Source: Duganella sp. BJB480
GTDB lineage: Bacteria > Pseudomonadota > Gammaproteobacteria > Burkholderiales > Burkholderiaceae_D
Length of the DNA stretch: 64,000 bases
Reading direction: 5' to 3'
Assembly (NCBI GenBank): GCA_003416985.1
Contig: QVIN01000003.1
Coordinates: 558,001 to 622,000 of the forward strand
The notes beneath the pieces were generated by a model. The model did not search any database. It saw only the letters and a list, made by a program, of their open reading frames with translations, and had not been told where the DNA came from. Shown here piece after piece: positions 27,964-37,430 of the stretch; within the stretch, counting starts at the first letter, position 1, and every line of letters begins with the position of its first letter. The translations under genes and the position numbers were made by a program.

Positions 27964-28020
27964 CGGTGGCAGGTGGCGGTTACAATGGCTGGCGATCCAA
28001 CCAACACGACATTCTAATTG

Positions 28021-28506
28021 ATGCAGCACTTTCAAGCCCATCTCCATGACGAAGCCGGCACCGCCGCCCTGGGCACGGCCCTGGCGCGCGCCCTGGCGCC
28101 CGGCCTGGTGATCTACCTGCACGGCGACCTTGGGGCCGGCAAGACCGCCCTCACCCGCGCCCTGCTGCACGCGGCCGGCCACGTGGGCACGGTCAAAAGC
28201 CCGACCTACACCTTGTCCGAACCGTACGCGATCCAGCTCGACGGCCGCAGCGTCAGCGTGATCCATTTCGACCTGTACCGCATGGGCAGCCCGGAGGAAT
28301 TCCTCGACGCCGGCTTCCGTGAAGACTTCAATGGCGACAACATCTGCATCGTCGAATGGCCCGAAAAGGCTGACCGCGTGCTGCCTGCCGCCGATATCAA
28401 CCTGTTTCTGACTGTGGCCGGCAACGGCCGTGATGTAGAATTGCAGGCGACCACCGCACTGGGTAACTCATGCCTTCAACGCCTCAAATTCGCCCCCAAC
28501 ATGTAA
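28021..28506 (+). CDS. tsaE: tRNA threonylcarbamoyladenosine biosynthesis ATPase TsaE
   Basis: TsaE is the ATPase that supports TsaB-TsaD in t6A formation. The 161-residue protein carries Walker A GDLGAGKTAL, the TsaE signature VKSPTYTLSEPY, HFDLYRM and the Walker-B-like IVEWPEKA. ATG 28021 is chosen over the TTG one codon before. Its 3' end overlaps the amidase gene by 37 bases in another frame, the usual tsaE-amiC order. Confidence 0.95.
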   Translation: MQHFQAHLHDEAGTAALGTALARALAPGLVIYLHGDLGAGKTALTRALLHAAGHVGTVKSPTYTLSEPYAIQLDGRSVSVIHFDLYRMGSPEEFLDAGFREDFNGDNICIVEWPEKADRVLPAADINLFLTVAGNGRDVELQATTALGNSCLQRLKFAPNM

Positions 28507-29909
28507 ACAGCAAGGCTGTTACGCGCCGCACCGTCCTCAAGGCCGGCGCCACGCTGCTGCTGTCCGTGCTGGCGCCGGTGCGCGCCTACGCCGCGCAGAT
28601 CCTGGCGGTGCGGGTCTGGCCGGCGGAGGACTACACCCGCGTCACGCTGGAAAACGACGCCGCGCTCAAGGCCACCCACTTCATCGTCAAGGACCCGGAG
28701 CGCATGGTGGTCGACATCGAAGGCCTGGAGCTGAACCCGACGCTCAAAAGCCTGGTCGCCAAGATCCAGTCCAACGACCCGTACATCAAGCAGGTGCGCG
28801 TGGGCCAGAACCGGCCCAACGTGGTGCGCCTGGTGTTCGACTTAAAAGAAGAAATCACGCCGCAGGTGTTCACGCTGGCCCCGGCCGGCAACTACAAGCA
28901 CCGCCTGATCTTCGACCTGTACCCGGTCAAGCCGGTCGACCCGATCGCCGCGATGATCGAAAAAGGCGACTGGTCGGGCGACGGCAAAACGCCGCCGTCC
29001 AGCGCGGCCGCAACCGGCAGCGCGCCCAAGGGCGACATGCCGCCGCTGAAGCCCGCCGAAGCCGAAGCCCTCGCCAACGCACCGCAAACGCCGCCGGATG
29101 CATCCAAAGCCGATCCGCGCACGGAGCTGCGCAACGAGCTGAAAACAGCCGAGGCGCAAACCCGCGCCAGCGAAAAAACCGACAAGAACGGCAAGCTGAT
29201 ACGCATGCTGACCGTGGTGCTGGACCCCGGCCACGGCGGCGAAGACCCCGGTGCCTCCGGCAAGAACGGCAGCCGCGAAAAGGACATCGTGCTGGCCATC
29301 GCCAAGCGCCTGAAGACCAAGATCGAGGAATTCCCCAACATGCGCGTGATGCTCACGCGCGACGCCGACTACTTCGTCCCCCTGGGCACGCGCGTCGACA
29401 AGGCGCGCAAGGTGCAGGCCGACCTGTTCGTGTCCATCCACGCCGACGCCTTCGTGCAGTCCACCGCGCGCGGCTCGTCGGTGTTCGTGCTGTCGGAAAA
29501 AGGCGCCAGCTCCTCGGCGGCGCGCTGGCTGGCGGACAAGGAAAACCTGGCCGACACCATCGGCGGCGTCAACGTCAAGAACCACGACCGGCAACTGGCC
29601 AGCGTGCTGCTGGACCTGTCGACCACCGCGCAGATCAACGATTCGCTCAAGCTGGGCAAGTCGGTGCTGGGCGAGATCGGCGGCATCAACCGCCTGCACA
29701 AAGGCTCGGTCGAGCAGGCCGGCTTCGCTGTGCTGAAGGCGCCGGACATTCCGTCGATCCTGATCGAGACCGCCTTCATCTCCAACCCGGAGGAGGAAGC
29801 CAAGCTGCTCGACGACGGCTACCAGAACCAATTGGCCGACGCCATCGTCAAGGGCATCCGGCACTATTTCGCGAAGAACCCACCGCTGGCAAAGAACCGG
29901 CTGACTTAA
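28470..29909 (+). CDS. amiC: N-acetylmuramoyl-L-alanine amidase AmiC
   Basis: This 479-residue periplasmic amidase cuts the stem peptide from peptidoglycan at the septum. A twin-arginine signal (RRTVLKAGATLLLSVLAP, about residues 19-36) is followed by an AMIN domain (about 45-150), a Pro/Ala-rich linker, and a zinc Amidase_3 domain (about 245-470) with VLDPGHGGEDPG, SREKDIVLAIAK, DLFVSIHADAF and SILIETAFISNPEEE. Length is normal. It is translated from inside the end of tsaE. Confidence 0.94.
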   Translation: MPSTPQIRPQHVNSKAVTRRTVLKAGATLLLSVLAPVRAYAAQILAVRVWPAEDYTRVTLENDAALKATHFIVKDPERMVVDIEGLELNPTLKSLVAKIQSNDPYIKQVRVGQNRPNVVRLVFDLKEEITPQVFTLAPAGNYKHRLIFDLYPVKPVDPIAAMIEKGDWSGDGKTPPSSAAATGSAPKGDMPPLKPAEAEALANAPQTPPDASKADPRTELRNELKTAEAQTRASEKTDKNGKLIRMLTVVLDPGHGGEDPGASGKNGSREKDIVLAIAKRLKTKIEEFPNMRVMLTRDADYFVPLGTRVDKARKVQADLFVSIHADAFVQSTARGSSVFVLSEKGASSSAARWLADKENLADTIGGVNVKNHDRQLASVLLDLSTTAQINDSLKLGKSVLGEIGGINRLHKGSVEQAGFAVLKAPDIPSILIETAFISNPEEEAKLLDDGYQNQLADAIVKGIRHYFAKNPPLAKNRLT

Positions 29910-29927
29910 AACTAAAACGGACGAGAC

Positions 29928-30770
29928 ATGGCTGTAGTAATCAACACGGAATACGGCGCACTGCCGGCAGTACAAATCACAGCGGCCGACGGCAGCCAGG
30001 CGACGGTGTCGCTGTTCGGCGCCCACCTGCTGTCATGGAAGACGGGCGACGGCAAGGAGCGCCTGTTCGTCAGCGCACAAACGCCGCTCGACGGCAGCAA
30101 GGCCATACGCGGCGGCGTGCCGGTGATCTTCCCGCAGTTTAATGTGCGCGGCCCCGGCCTGCGCCACGGCTTCGCCCGCGTCAGCACCTGGCGCCTGACC
30201 GGCAGCGGCGGCGACGGCGGCCAGTCCTTCCTCGAATTCGGCCTCGATCAAAACGACCTGGCGCCAGAACACGCGCAAGCCTGGCCGCACGCCTTCGAGC
30301 TGACGCTGCGCTTCACGCTGCATGGCGACGCGCTCGACGCGCAATTCACGGTGCATAACAGCGGCGCGCAGGAGTTCCCGTTCGGCCTCGCGCTGCACAC
30401 CTACTACGACGTCGGCCAACTGGACGCGACCAGCATCAGCGGCCTGCAGCACATGCGCTGCACCGACCATCACAACGAGACGCTGAAGCAGGAGCATCCG
30501 GCGCTGCACTTCACCGAGAAGCTCGACCGCCTGTACCAGTCCACGCCGACACTGACGCTGAACACGGCCAACGCCACGCTGCGCCTGGAGCAGCAAGGTT
30601 TCGACAACTGGGTGGTGTGGAATCCGGGCCAGGACGATGCCAGGGCGCTGGTGGACCTGGCGGACGACGAATACCTGCGCTTCGTCTGCATCGAGCCGGC
30701 GTGCGCCGACCAGCGGCCGCTGGCCGCCGGCGCCACATGGACCGGCAAGCACCGCATCAGCGCGGATTAA
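29928..30770 (+). CDS. D-hexose-6-phosphate mutarotase (YeaD-like)
   Basis: This 280-residue aldose-1-epimerase-fold protein has the YeaD signatures: FGAHLLSWK, IRGGVPVIFPQFN, HGFARVSTWRL, LALHTYYDVG and the catalytic Glu near CIEPAC. It interconverts anomers of hexose 6-phosphates in the cytoplasm. It starts 18 bases after the amidase stop, so it may be co-transcribed with tsaE-amiC. Confidence 0.92.
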   Translation: MAVVINTEYGALPAVQITAADGSQATVSLFGAHLLSWKTGDGKERLFVSAQTPLDGSKAIRGGVPVIFPQFNVRGPGLRHGFARVSTWRLTGSGGDGGQSFLEFGLDQNDLAPEHAQAWPHAFELTLRFTLHGDALDAQFTVHNSGAQEFPFGLALHTYYDVGQLDATSISGLQHMRCTDHHNETLKQEHPALHFTEKLDRLYQSTPTLTLNTANATLRLEQQGFDNWVVWNPGQDDARALVDLADDEYLRFVCIEPACADQRPLAAGATWTGKHRISAD

Positions 30771-30774
30771 CCCC

Positions 30775-30854
30775 CGTCGTTCCCGCGAAGGCGGGAACCC
30801 ATACTTCGCCAGCTTATCTTATGGTCTATGGATTCCCGCCTGCGCGGGAATGAC
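30775..30854. repeat. double CGTTCCCGC/GGATTCCCGC palindromic repeat
   Basis: Two imperfect copies of the TTCCCGC-loop-GCGGGAA palindrome (about 30780-30797 and 30832-30853) flank about 35 bases between convergent genes. The outer ends read CGTCGTTCCC and GGGAATGAC, so the whole is a REP-like pair (BIME type) related to the element at 10519. Confidence 0.75.
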
Positions 30855-30865
30855 TTCGGCCGGCT

Positions 30866-31891
30866 TTAATTGGACTCTTTGACGATGCGGCCGGAGCCCG
30901 GCTGGATAGGCCGCGCGTTGAGCGGATAGAGACGGCTGAACAGCGCCATCTGCGCCGGCGAGGCCTGCACCGGCTCCTTCATCACCAGCCACAGCACGCC
31001 CTCGCTGCAGGGCGGCGTGGTGAGCGACCCCATAAACGTGAAGTAGTCGCGGCGCGCCGGGATCAGGTCCAGCGGATCGAGCACGGTCGATGGCGCCATC
31101 GTTTCGAGCTTCTCCAGCGGCAGGTTGTTCCACACCGTCTGGATCACCGGCTGCGGCTTGCCGCGCTCCAGCAGCAGCGCCAGCACGGCCAATTTGCCCT
31201 CGCCATCCTTGTGCACCAGGTGCACGACCATCTCATAACCCTTGCCGTTGATGCGCTCCTCCGACGGCCGGTGGAAATGGAACTGGATCAGCTCATACAT
31301 GCGGTTGTTCACCGTGATGAAATTGCCGCTGCCGACCATGACCTGCACCGTGTGGCCGTTGTCGGTCACGTTGAACGAAGAGGGATGGTAGTCGAAGGTG
31401 ATCTGCTCCAGCTCCACCTTCATGCCGTCGCGGATATCGATCGGCGACTGGCGGTTGCCGGTGCTGCACTTGGCCCATTCGGGATTGATCTTGCCCCAGT
31501 TGGCCGGGCCGTTCTCGCCCTCGTACGACCAGTGGTTGCTGTACACCTTGGGCACGACCGGCGCGGCGGCGGCCACTTTCTTGGCGCGGGCGGCGGCGGC
31601 CACGCGCGCCTGCTGGTTGGCGCGCATGATGGCCAGGCGGGCCGCGATCTTGGCCGACAGGTCGGATTCCGCCTCGGCCTCGCGCTCACGCTCGGTGAGC
31701 TTGCGCGGCGCGGAGGACGCGCCGGAAGCGGAGGCGCTGGCGGAACCGGGATTGCTCGGACGGATGGGCGCGATCGAGCCCATGCTCCCACCCACCGAGG
31801 ATTTCGTCGAGGGCGAAATCAGCGGATCGTTTGCGGCGCTGGCGGTCGCGAGGACGCAGCAGCAGGCAATCAGGGTGAGCAGAGTACGCAT
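30866..31891 (-). CDS. alpha-type carbonic anhydrase with an N-terminal extension
   Basis: This 341-residue periplasmic enzyme interconverts CO2 and bicarbonate. A signal peptide (cut near residue 20) and about 95 residues of Ser/Pro/Ala and charged helix (ERERE to ARAKK) precede the alpha-CA domain (about 118-338). The zinc ligands His205, His207 (IQFHFHRPSEE) and His224 (MVVHLVH) are present, with the GNRQSPIDI and SLTTPPCSEGV signatures. The long N-terminal extension is unusual for the family. Confidence 0.92.
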   Translation of the reverse strand: MRTLLTLIACCCVLATASAANDPLISPSTKSSVGGSMGSIAPIRPSNPGSASASASGASSAPRKLTEREREAEAESDLSAKIAARLAIMRANQQARVAAAARAKKVAAAAPVVPKVYSNHWSYEGENGPANWGKINPEWAKCSTGNRQSPIDIRDGMKVELEQITFDYHPSSFNVTDNGHTVQVMVGSGNFITVNNRMYELIQFHFHRPSEERINGKGYEMVVHLVHKDGEGKLAVLALLLERGKPQPVIQTVWNNLPLEKLETMAPSTVLDPLDLIPARRDYFTFMGSLTTPPCSEGVLWLVMKEPVQASPAQMALFSRLYPLNARPIQPGSGRIVKESN

Positions 31892-31996
31892 GTGTATCCA
31901 GAAAGAAAAGAATTACATACTGGTATACGGATGCATTTGGGCAAAACTTGAGCGGCGCCGGCCTTTCGGAAGGAATTTATTTATGAAACATCGGGC

Positions 31997-32641
31997 TCAG
32001 CGGCCCAGCATGCGGCGCGACAGCTTCCACATGCCGCCCAGCGCCATCGGCACCACGGCGATGCCGACGCCGAACAGCACGATCTCGGTCAGGTGCTCGC
32101 GGACGATGGCGATGTTGCCGAAGAAGTAGCCGGCCGTGGTCAGCAGCGCGACCCACAGCACGGCGCCGGTGATGTTGTACATCTGGAAGCGGGCATGGGT
32201 CATGTCCGACACGCCGGCCACGAACGGCGCGAAGGTGCGCACCACCGGCACGAAGCGCGCCAGCACGATGGTCTTGCCGCCGTGTTTTTCGAAGAACTCG
32301 TGGGTGCGGCGCAGCGCATCCTTGTTGAGCCAGCGGTAATCATGCGTGAACACGCGCTGCCCGATGGCCTCGCCTATCCAGTAGTTGAGCGTGTTGCCGG
32401 AGACCGCCGCCGTAATCAGCAGCAGCATCAGCAGGAACAAATTCATTTCGCCCAGCGCGCACAGGGCGCCGGCGATGAACAGCAGCGTGTCGCCTGGGAA
32501 GAAGAACAGGACCACCAGCCCGGTTTCGCAAAAGATGATCGCGAACAGCACGGCGTAGACCAAGGTTCCGTATTGCTGAATCAATACTTCCAGTGTCTTG
32601 TCGACATGAAGGATCATGTCAAAAAATTGCATAAAATCCAT
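31997..32641 (-). CDS. DedA-family membrane protein
   Basis: This 214-residue inner-membrane protein is of the DedA/SNARE-associated (VTT) family, linked to lipid flipping and envelope stability. Visible signatures are FFFPGDTLLFIAG, YWIGEAIG, HEFFEKHGGKTIVLARFVPVVRTFAPFVAGVSDM and NITGAVLWVAL. Five or so hydrophobic segments are present. GGAAG stands before ATG 32641. Confidence 0.93.
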   Translation of the reverse strand: MDFMQFFDMILHVDKTLEVLIQQYGTLVYAVLFAIIFCETGLVVLFFFPGDTLLFIAGALCALGEMNLFLLMLLLITAAVSGNTLNYWIGEAIGQRVFTHDYRWLNKDALRRTHEFFEKHGGKTIVLARFVPVVRTFAPFVAGVSDMTHARFQMYNITGAVLWVALLTTAGYFFGNIAIVREHLTEIVLFGVGIAVVPMALGGMWKLSRRMLGR

Positions 32642-32777
32642 ATTCTTCCCATAAAGTCTGCGCCGGAATCATACACCACCCGTGCCCCTTCGGCGGAAGT
32701 TTCCAGACTCGGCCAAGCAGTTTACAATCGTCCGAGCGCCCGCAGCAAGCGGACGCGACCAACCTAGGAGATATTGG

Positions 32778-33701
32778 ATGTCCCAGACCCACCCGTTCCG
32801 CGCCCTTCCCCTCTCCGTCCTGGCGATCAGCCTGGCCTCCCTTGCGCACGCCGCCGACCTGCCGGTCAGGCCCAGCGTCGCCGACCTCGTCAAGCAGTCC
32901 AAGCCGTCCGACTGGCGGCCGCTGGACCCGAACAACACCTTGTACATGGAGCTGCCCACCGGCCGCGTGGTGATCGAGCTGGCGCCGGAGTTCGCGCCAC
33001 AGAACATCGCCAATATCAAGACCATGGTCAAGGAACAGTATTTCGACGGCCTGGCCATGCTGCGCTCGCAGGACAACTACGTGGCGCAATGGGGCGACCC
33101 GAACGCCGAGACCACGCCGAAATCGCTGGGATCGGCCAAGGCCAAGGTGGTGGGCGAGTTCACCGTGCCGATGGCGAACGACAAGCACTTCGTGCGCCAG
33201 CCGGACCTGGACGGCTACGCGCCGCAGATCGGCCATTCGAACGGTTTCCCGGTCGGGCGCGATCCCAAGGCCAAGACCACCTGGCTGGCGCACTGCTACG
33301 CCACGGTGGGCGTGGGCCGCGACAACGACACCGACAGCGGCAACGGCGCCGAGCTGTATGCCATCACCGGCCACGCGCCGCGCCACCTGGACCGCAATAT
33401 CACGGCGGTGGGCCGGGTGGTGTCGGGCATGCCGCTGCTGGCCGGCCTGCCGCGCGGCGGCGAGAACATGGGCTTCTACGGCGCCAAGGACACCCGCCTG
33501 CCGATCAAATCGGTGCGGCTGGAGGCGGACGTGCCGGAGGCCGAACGCAGCCACCTGGAGGTGATGCGCAGCGAGGCGCCTATCTACAAGGACGTGGTGG
33601 ACGCGGCGCGCAACCGTGGCGGCCCATGGAACAAGTTCACGCCGCACTACGTTGAGCTGTGCAACGCGCCGATGCCGGTGCGCGAGCATCCGAAGGAGTA
33701 A
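32778..33701 (+). CDS. secreted cyclophilin-type peptidyl-prolyl isomerase
   Basis: This 307-residue periplasmic protein has a signal peptide ([25 protein letters not shown]) and a cyclophilin-like domain ([36 protein letters not shown]...VAQWGDP). The domain is larger and more divergent than in PpiA. The start at 32778 has AGGAG before it; an open frame from 32682 is rejected. It sits upstream of mutL-miaA but is 42 bases apart from them. Confidence 0.85.
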   Translation: MSQTHPFRALPLSVLAISLASLAHAADLPVRPSVADLVKQSKPSDWRPLDPNNTLYMELPTGRVVIELAPEFAPQNIANIKTMVKEQYFDGLAMLRSQDNYVAQWGDPNAETTPKSLGSAKAKVVGEFTVPMANDKHFVRQPDLDGYAPQIGHSNGFPVGRDPKAKTTWLAHCYATVGVGRDNDTDSGNGAELYAITGHAPRHLDRNITAVGRVVSGMPLLAGLPRGGENMGFYGAKDTRLPIKSVRLEADVPEAERSHLEVMRSEAPIYKDVVDAARNRGGPWNKFTPHYVELCNAPMPVREHPKE

Positions 33702-33743
33702 TCCCGGCGAGGACCGGGCGCGGCGAGCAGTTATAATCTCGTG

Positions 33744-35699
33744 ATGAACGCGCCCGACACCTCCCCCCGCACGCCCCGCCCCATCCAGGCCCTCCCCGAC
33801 CAGCTGATTTCGCAGATCGCCGCCGGCGAGGTGGTCGAACGGCCGTCCGCCGTGGTCAAGGAGCTGCTGGAGAACGCGCTCGACGCGGGCGCCACGCAGA
33901 TCACCGTGCGGCTGGAGGAGGGCGGCGTCAAACGCATCGCCATCACCGACAATGGCCGTGGCATCCCGCCCGAGCAGATGCCGCTCGCGCTGGCGCGCCA
34001 CGCCACCTCCAAGATCGCCTCGCTGGACGACCTGGAAAACGTCGGCACGCTGGGCTTCCGTGGCGAGGCGCTGGCCTCGATCGCCTCGGTGGCCGCCGTC
34101 ACCCTGACCTCGCGCACCGCCGACGCCGCCCATGCTTGGGAAATCGTCGGCTCGCACAACGGCGCGGTGGCGCCGTCGTCCGGCGCCCAGGGCACCACGG
34201 TCGACGTGCAGGACCTGTACTTCAACACGCCGGCGCGCCGCAAGTTCCTCAAATCCGAGCAGACCGAATTCGGCCACTGCGCCGAAGTCGTGCGCCGCAT
34301 CGCGCTGGCGCGGCCGGACGTGTCGTTCTCGCTGAGCCACAACGGCCGCACCATCGACCACTGGAACGTCAGCGAGATGGCCAAGCGCAGCGCCCACATC
34401 CTCGGCGAAGGCTTCGCCGAGGCGCGCCTGCCGATCGACGAAAGCGCCGGCCCGCTGCGCCTGCACGGCTACACCGGCCTGCCCACCGCCTCCAAGGCCC
34501 GCGCCGACGGCCAATTCTTCTACGTGAACGGCCGCTTCGTGCGCGACAAGGTGCTGGTCCACGCCGTCAAGGCGGCCTACCAGGACGTGCTGCACGGCGA
34601 CCGCTTCCCGTCCTACGTGCTGGCGCTCGATCTCGATCCGGCGCTGGTGGACGTCAACGTCCATCCATCCAAGATCGAAGTGCGCTTCCGCGACAGCCGC
34701 GCGGTGCACCAGTTCGTGTTCCACGCGGTGCAGCGCGCACTGGCGCAGACCTCGGCCACGTCGCACGGCAGCGTGCCGTCGCCGCTGCCGGCGGCCGAAA
34801 GCCTGGGCAGCTCCACCTGGCGCGGCGAGCAGACTTCATTCGGGCCGCTACTGGCGCCTGATTACGCGCCGACGTTCTCGCCGTCGCCATTCGGCTCGCG
34901 TGATGGCGGCGCTGGCAGCGTGGGCGCAGGCTTCGGCGCGCCGCGCTTCGGCGGCAACGAAGGCGGCGTCGCCCAGAGCACGGAAAAATACGGCGCCCTG
35001 TTCGGCGGCTCCGGCCCCGTCACCGGCTACCGCGCCGAATCGGACATGGCGCTGCCGCAGGCCAGCCCGTTCACCGTCTCGGCGGCGGCGATGGCGCAGG
35101 AAGAATTCCCGCTCGGCTTCGCGCTGGCGCAGCTGCACGGCATCTACATCCTGGCGCAGAACGCCAAGGGCCTGGTGCTGGTCGACATGCACGCCGCGCA
35201 CGAACGCATCCTCTACGAACAACTGAAGAACGCCTTGGACAGCCGCGTCGCCGGCGAAGAGATGCAGGTGCAGCCGCTGCTGATCCCCGTCACCTTCTAC
35301 GCCGACACGGTGGAAGTGGCCACCGCCTCCGAACACCAGGAGACCTTGCAGGCACTGGGCTTCGACATCGCCACACTGTCGCCGACCACGCTGGCGGTGC
35401 GCTCCGTGCCGGTGCTGCTGAAGAACGCCGACGCCCAGACGCTGGCGCGCGACGTGCTGCGCGACGTGCGCGAGTTCGGCGGCTCGCGGGTGCTGATCGA
35501 GCGCCAGAACGAGCTGCTGGGCACACTGGCCTGCCACACGGCGGTGCGCGCCAACCGCATCCTGTCGACGCAGGAGATGAACGCCCTGCTGCGCCAGATG
35601 GAAACCACCGAACGCGCCGACCAGTGCAACCACGGCCGCCCGACCTGGGTGCAGGTGGAAATCGGCGCGCTCGACAAGCTGTTCCTGCGCGGGCAATAA
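33744..35699 (+). CDS. mutL: DNA mismatch repair protein MutL
   Basis: This 651-residue mismatch-repair coordinator has a GHKL ATPase N-terminus ([43 protein letters not shown]) and the [13 protein letters not shown] motif. A Gly/Ala-rich linker runs over about residues 345-450, and a C-terminal dimerisation domain follows ([28 protein letters not shown]). The GTG one codon earlier is less likely than ATG 33744. The metal-binding endonuclease motif DQHAx2E is replaced by DMHAAHERI; the linked DQCNHGRPT is present. Confidence 0.96.
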   Translation: MNAPDTSPRTPRPIQALPDQLISQIAAGEVVERPSAVVKELLENALDAGATQITVRLEEGGVKRIAITDNGRGIPPEQMPLALARHATSKIASLDDLENVGTLGFRGEALASIASVAAVTLTSRTADAAHAWEIVGSHNGAVAPSSGAQGTTVDVQDLYFNTPARRKFLKSEQTEFGHCAEVVRRIALARPDVSFSLSHNGRTIDHWNVSEMAKRSAHILGEGFAEARLPIDESAGPLRLHGYTGLPTASKARADGQFFYVNGRFVRDKVLVHAVKAAYQDVLHGDRFPSYVLALDLDPALVDVNVHPSKIEVRFRDSRAVHQFVFHAVQRALAQTSATSHGSVPSPLPAAESLGSSTWRGEQTSFGPLLAPDYAPTFSPSPFGSRDGGAGSVGAGFGAPRFGGNEGGVAQSTEKYGALFGGSGPVTGYRAESDMALPQASPFTVSAAAMAQEEFPLGFALAQLHGIYILAQNAKGLVLVDMHAAHERILYEQLKNALDSRVAGEEMQVQPLLIPVTFYADTVEVATASEHQETLQALGFDIATLSPTTLAVRSVPVLLKNADAQTLARDVLRDVREFGGSRVLIERQNELLGTLACHTAVRANRILSTQEMNALLRQMETTERADQCNHGRPTWVQVEIGALDKLFLRGQ

Positions 35700-35700
35700 G

Positions 35701-36657
35701 ATGAGCGCCATCGTTTCAAAACCGCTGGCGGTCGCCATCATGGGACCGACGGCGTCGGGCAAGACCGCGTCCGCGCTGGCGATCGCGCAGCGCATTCCGT
35801 CGGAGATCATCTCGGTCGATTCCGCGCTGGTGTATCGCGGCATGGACATCGGCACCGCCAAGCCCACGCGCGAGGAACGCGCCGCCGCGCCGCATCACCT
35901 GATCGACATCATCGATCCGCTGGATTCGTATTCGGTGGCCCAGTTCCGCAACGATACGCTGCGGCTGGTCGACGAGATCGTCGCGCGCGGCAAACTGCCG
36001 CTGCTGGTGGGCGGCACCATGTTGTACTTCAAGGGACTGGCCGATGGCCTCGACGACCTGCCAGGCGCCGATCCGGCCCTGCGCGCCGAGCTGGAAGACG
36101 AAGCGGCCCGTATCGGCTGGCCGGCAATGCACGCCAGGCTGGCATTGCTCGATCCCGAAACCGCCGCCCGCCTGGCGCCGGCGGACGCGCAACGCATCCA
36201 GCGCGCGCTGGAGATCTGCACATTGAGCGGCAAGCCGATGTCCGAACTGCTGGCGTTGAAGGAAAAGACCGAACTGCCGTTCGAGCTGCTGTCGTTCGCG
36301 CTGGAGCCTTCGGACCGCGCCGTGCTGCACGAGCGCATCGCGCGCCGCTTCGACATCATGCTGGAGGAAGGCCCGGACGGTAACCTGATCACCGAAGTGG
36401 AAGTGCTGCGCCGCCGTGGCGACCTGCATCCCGGCCTGCCGTCGATGCGCTGCGTGGGCTACCGGCAGGCGTGGGAATACCTGGACGGCACCATCGACTA
36501 CAAGACCATGCGCGAAACCGGCATCATCGCCACGCGCCAGCTGGCCAAGCGGCAGTTGACGTGGCTGCGCTCCATGCCGGAGCGCGTGACGCTCGACTGC
36601 CTCGGTCCCGATCCGGCCAGCGCGATGCTGGCGCAGATCGCCGAGAAGCTGGGCTAG
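35701..36657 (+). CDS. miaA: tRNA dimethylallyltransferase MiaA
   Basis: MiaA prenylates A37 of UNN-decoding tRNAs. The 318-residue protein has Walker [48 protein letters not shown] and [11 protein letters not shown]. It starts one base after the mutL stop, forming the familiar mutL-miaA pair. Its stop overlaps the stop of the convergent VOC gene in a shared CTAG. Confidence 0.96.
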   Translation: MSAIVSKPLAVAIMGPTASGKTASALAIAQRIPSEIISVDSALVYRGMDIGTAKPTREERAAAPHHLIDIIDPLDSYSVAQFRNDTLRLVDEIVARGKLPLLVGGTMLYFKGLADGLDDLPGADPALRAELEDEAARIGWPAMHARLALLDPETAARLAPADAQRIQRALEICTLSGKPMSELLALKEKTELPFELLSFALEPSDRAVLHERIARRFDIMLEEGPDGNLITEVEVLRRRGDLHPGLPSMRCVGYRQAWEYLDGTIDYKTMRETGIIATRQLAKRQLTWLRSMPERVTLDCLGPDPASAMLAQIAEKLG

Positions 36658-37061
36658 GCCTTCGGCGGCGGCGCCGAATCCATATAAATAATTTCCCACA
36701 AATGGCCGTCCAGGTCCTGGTAGCCGTGGCCGTACATGAAGCCGTGGTCCTGCGGCTCCTTGTAGGCGCTGCCACCGGCCTCGATGGCCTTGTTGACCAT
36801 GGACGTGACCTGCTCGCGCGATCCCACTTGCAGGCACACCAGCACCTCGGTCGACGTGCGCGCATCGCAGATCGGCTTCGGCGTGAAGCTCTTGAAGCGC
36901 TCCTCCACCAGCAGCATGACGAAGATATTCTCCGCCACGATCATGCACGTGGCGCCCTCGTCCGTGTACTGCGGGTTGAAGGTGTAGCCCAAATGCGTGA
37001 AGAACCTGACCGACGCGGCCAGGTCGCGCACGGGCAGGTTCACAAAGATATTGGTCGCCAT
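36654..37061 (-). CDS. VOC (glyoxalase/bleomycin-resistance fold) protein
   Basis: This 135-residue cytoplasmic protein has a VOC fold ([26 protein letters not shown] at the N-terminus, [16 protein letters not shown] near the end). Members of this group include lactoylglutathione-lyase-like proteins of unknown substrate. The conserved Glu of the C-terminal strand is present. Confidence 0.88.
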   Translation of the reverse strand: MATNIFVNLPVRDLAASVRFFTHLGYTFNPQYTDEGATCMIVAENIFVMLLVEERFKSFTPKPICDARTSTEVLVCLQVGSREQVTSMVNKAIEAGGSAYKEPQDHGFMYGHGYQDLDGHLWEIIYMDSAPPPKA

Positions 37062-37166
37062 ATTGTCTCCGTTAAAAAAATGCTCACATCAACCGAAACA
37101 GCATACCAATTTGACTATCTTTTGGCGACGCGATTCAAAATTTTTCAAAAATTTTCGGAACCATCG

Positions 37167-37195
37167 TTGACAGCTTAGGCTCCAACCCCCATAAT
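37167..37195 (+). promoter_or_regulatory. promoter of tRNA-Met
   Basis: A consensus -35 TTGACA and a -10 CATAAT lie 17 bases apart, 13 bases before the tRNA 5' end. The near-perfect match fits strong tRNA transcription; the A/T-rich stretch upstream may add an UP element. Confidence 0.85.
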
Positions 37196-37208
37196 GCTGG
37201 GCGTTGCA

Positions 37209-37285
37209 GGTGATATAGCTCAGTTGGTTAGAGCACAGCATTCATAATGCTGGGGTCGGTGGTTCAAGTCCACCTATCACCACCA
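37209..37285 (+). tRNA. tRNA-Met (anticodon CAT, elongator type)
   Basis: The 77-base cloverleaf includes an encoded CCA. The acceptor stem is GGTGATA / TATCACC, the D arm GCTC...GAGC, and the anticodon stem CAGCA / TGCTG with loop TTCATAA (anticodon at 37243-37245). The T arm is GGTGG-TTCAAGT-CCACC. It lacks the GGG/CCC anticodon-stem pairs of initiator tRNA. An Ile2 (lysidine) type is not excluded, but the stem looks elongator-Met-like. Confidence 0.95.
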
Positions 37286-37302
37286 AAGAATAAATCACAA
37301 TT

Positions 37303-37335
37303 AAGGCTTAGCTCATATCGAGCTAGGCCTTTTGT
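37303..37335 (+). terminator. terminator after tRNA-Met
   Basis: A 12-bp stem with one G-T pair (AAGGCTTAGCTC / GAGCTAGGCCTT) and loop ATATC is followed by a short T run. It lies 17 bases after the tRNA end. Confidence 0.8.
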
Positions 37336-37430
37336 GTTTACAGGCTCGCCGACACAACATCGTAAATGGCATGCCTCTTGCATTGGCATTCATGCGCTCT
37401 CGCCCACTCCCCAACAGGATCACGCCGACC

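Noticed and set aside
34136..34861. 241-codon frame inside mutL
   Set aside because: It is out of frame within mutL and Arg/Pro-rich; the MutL motifs in the true frame leave no room for it.
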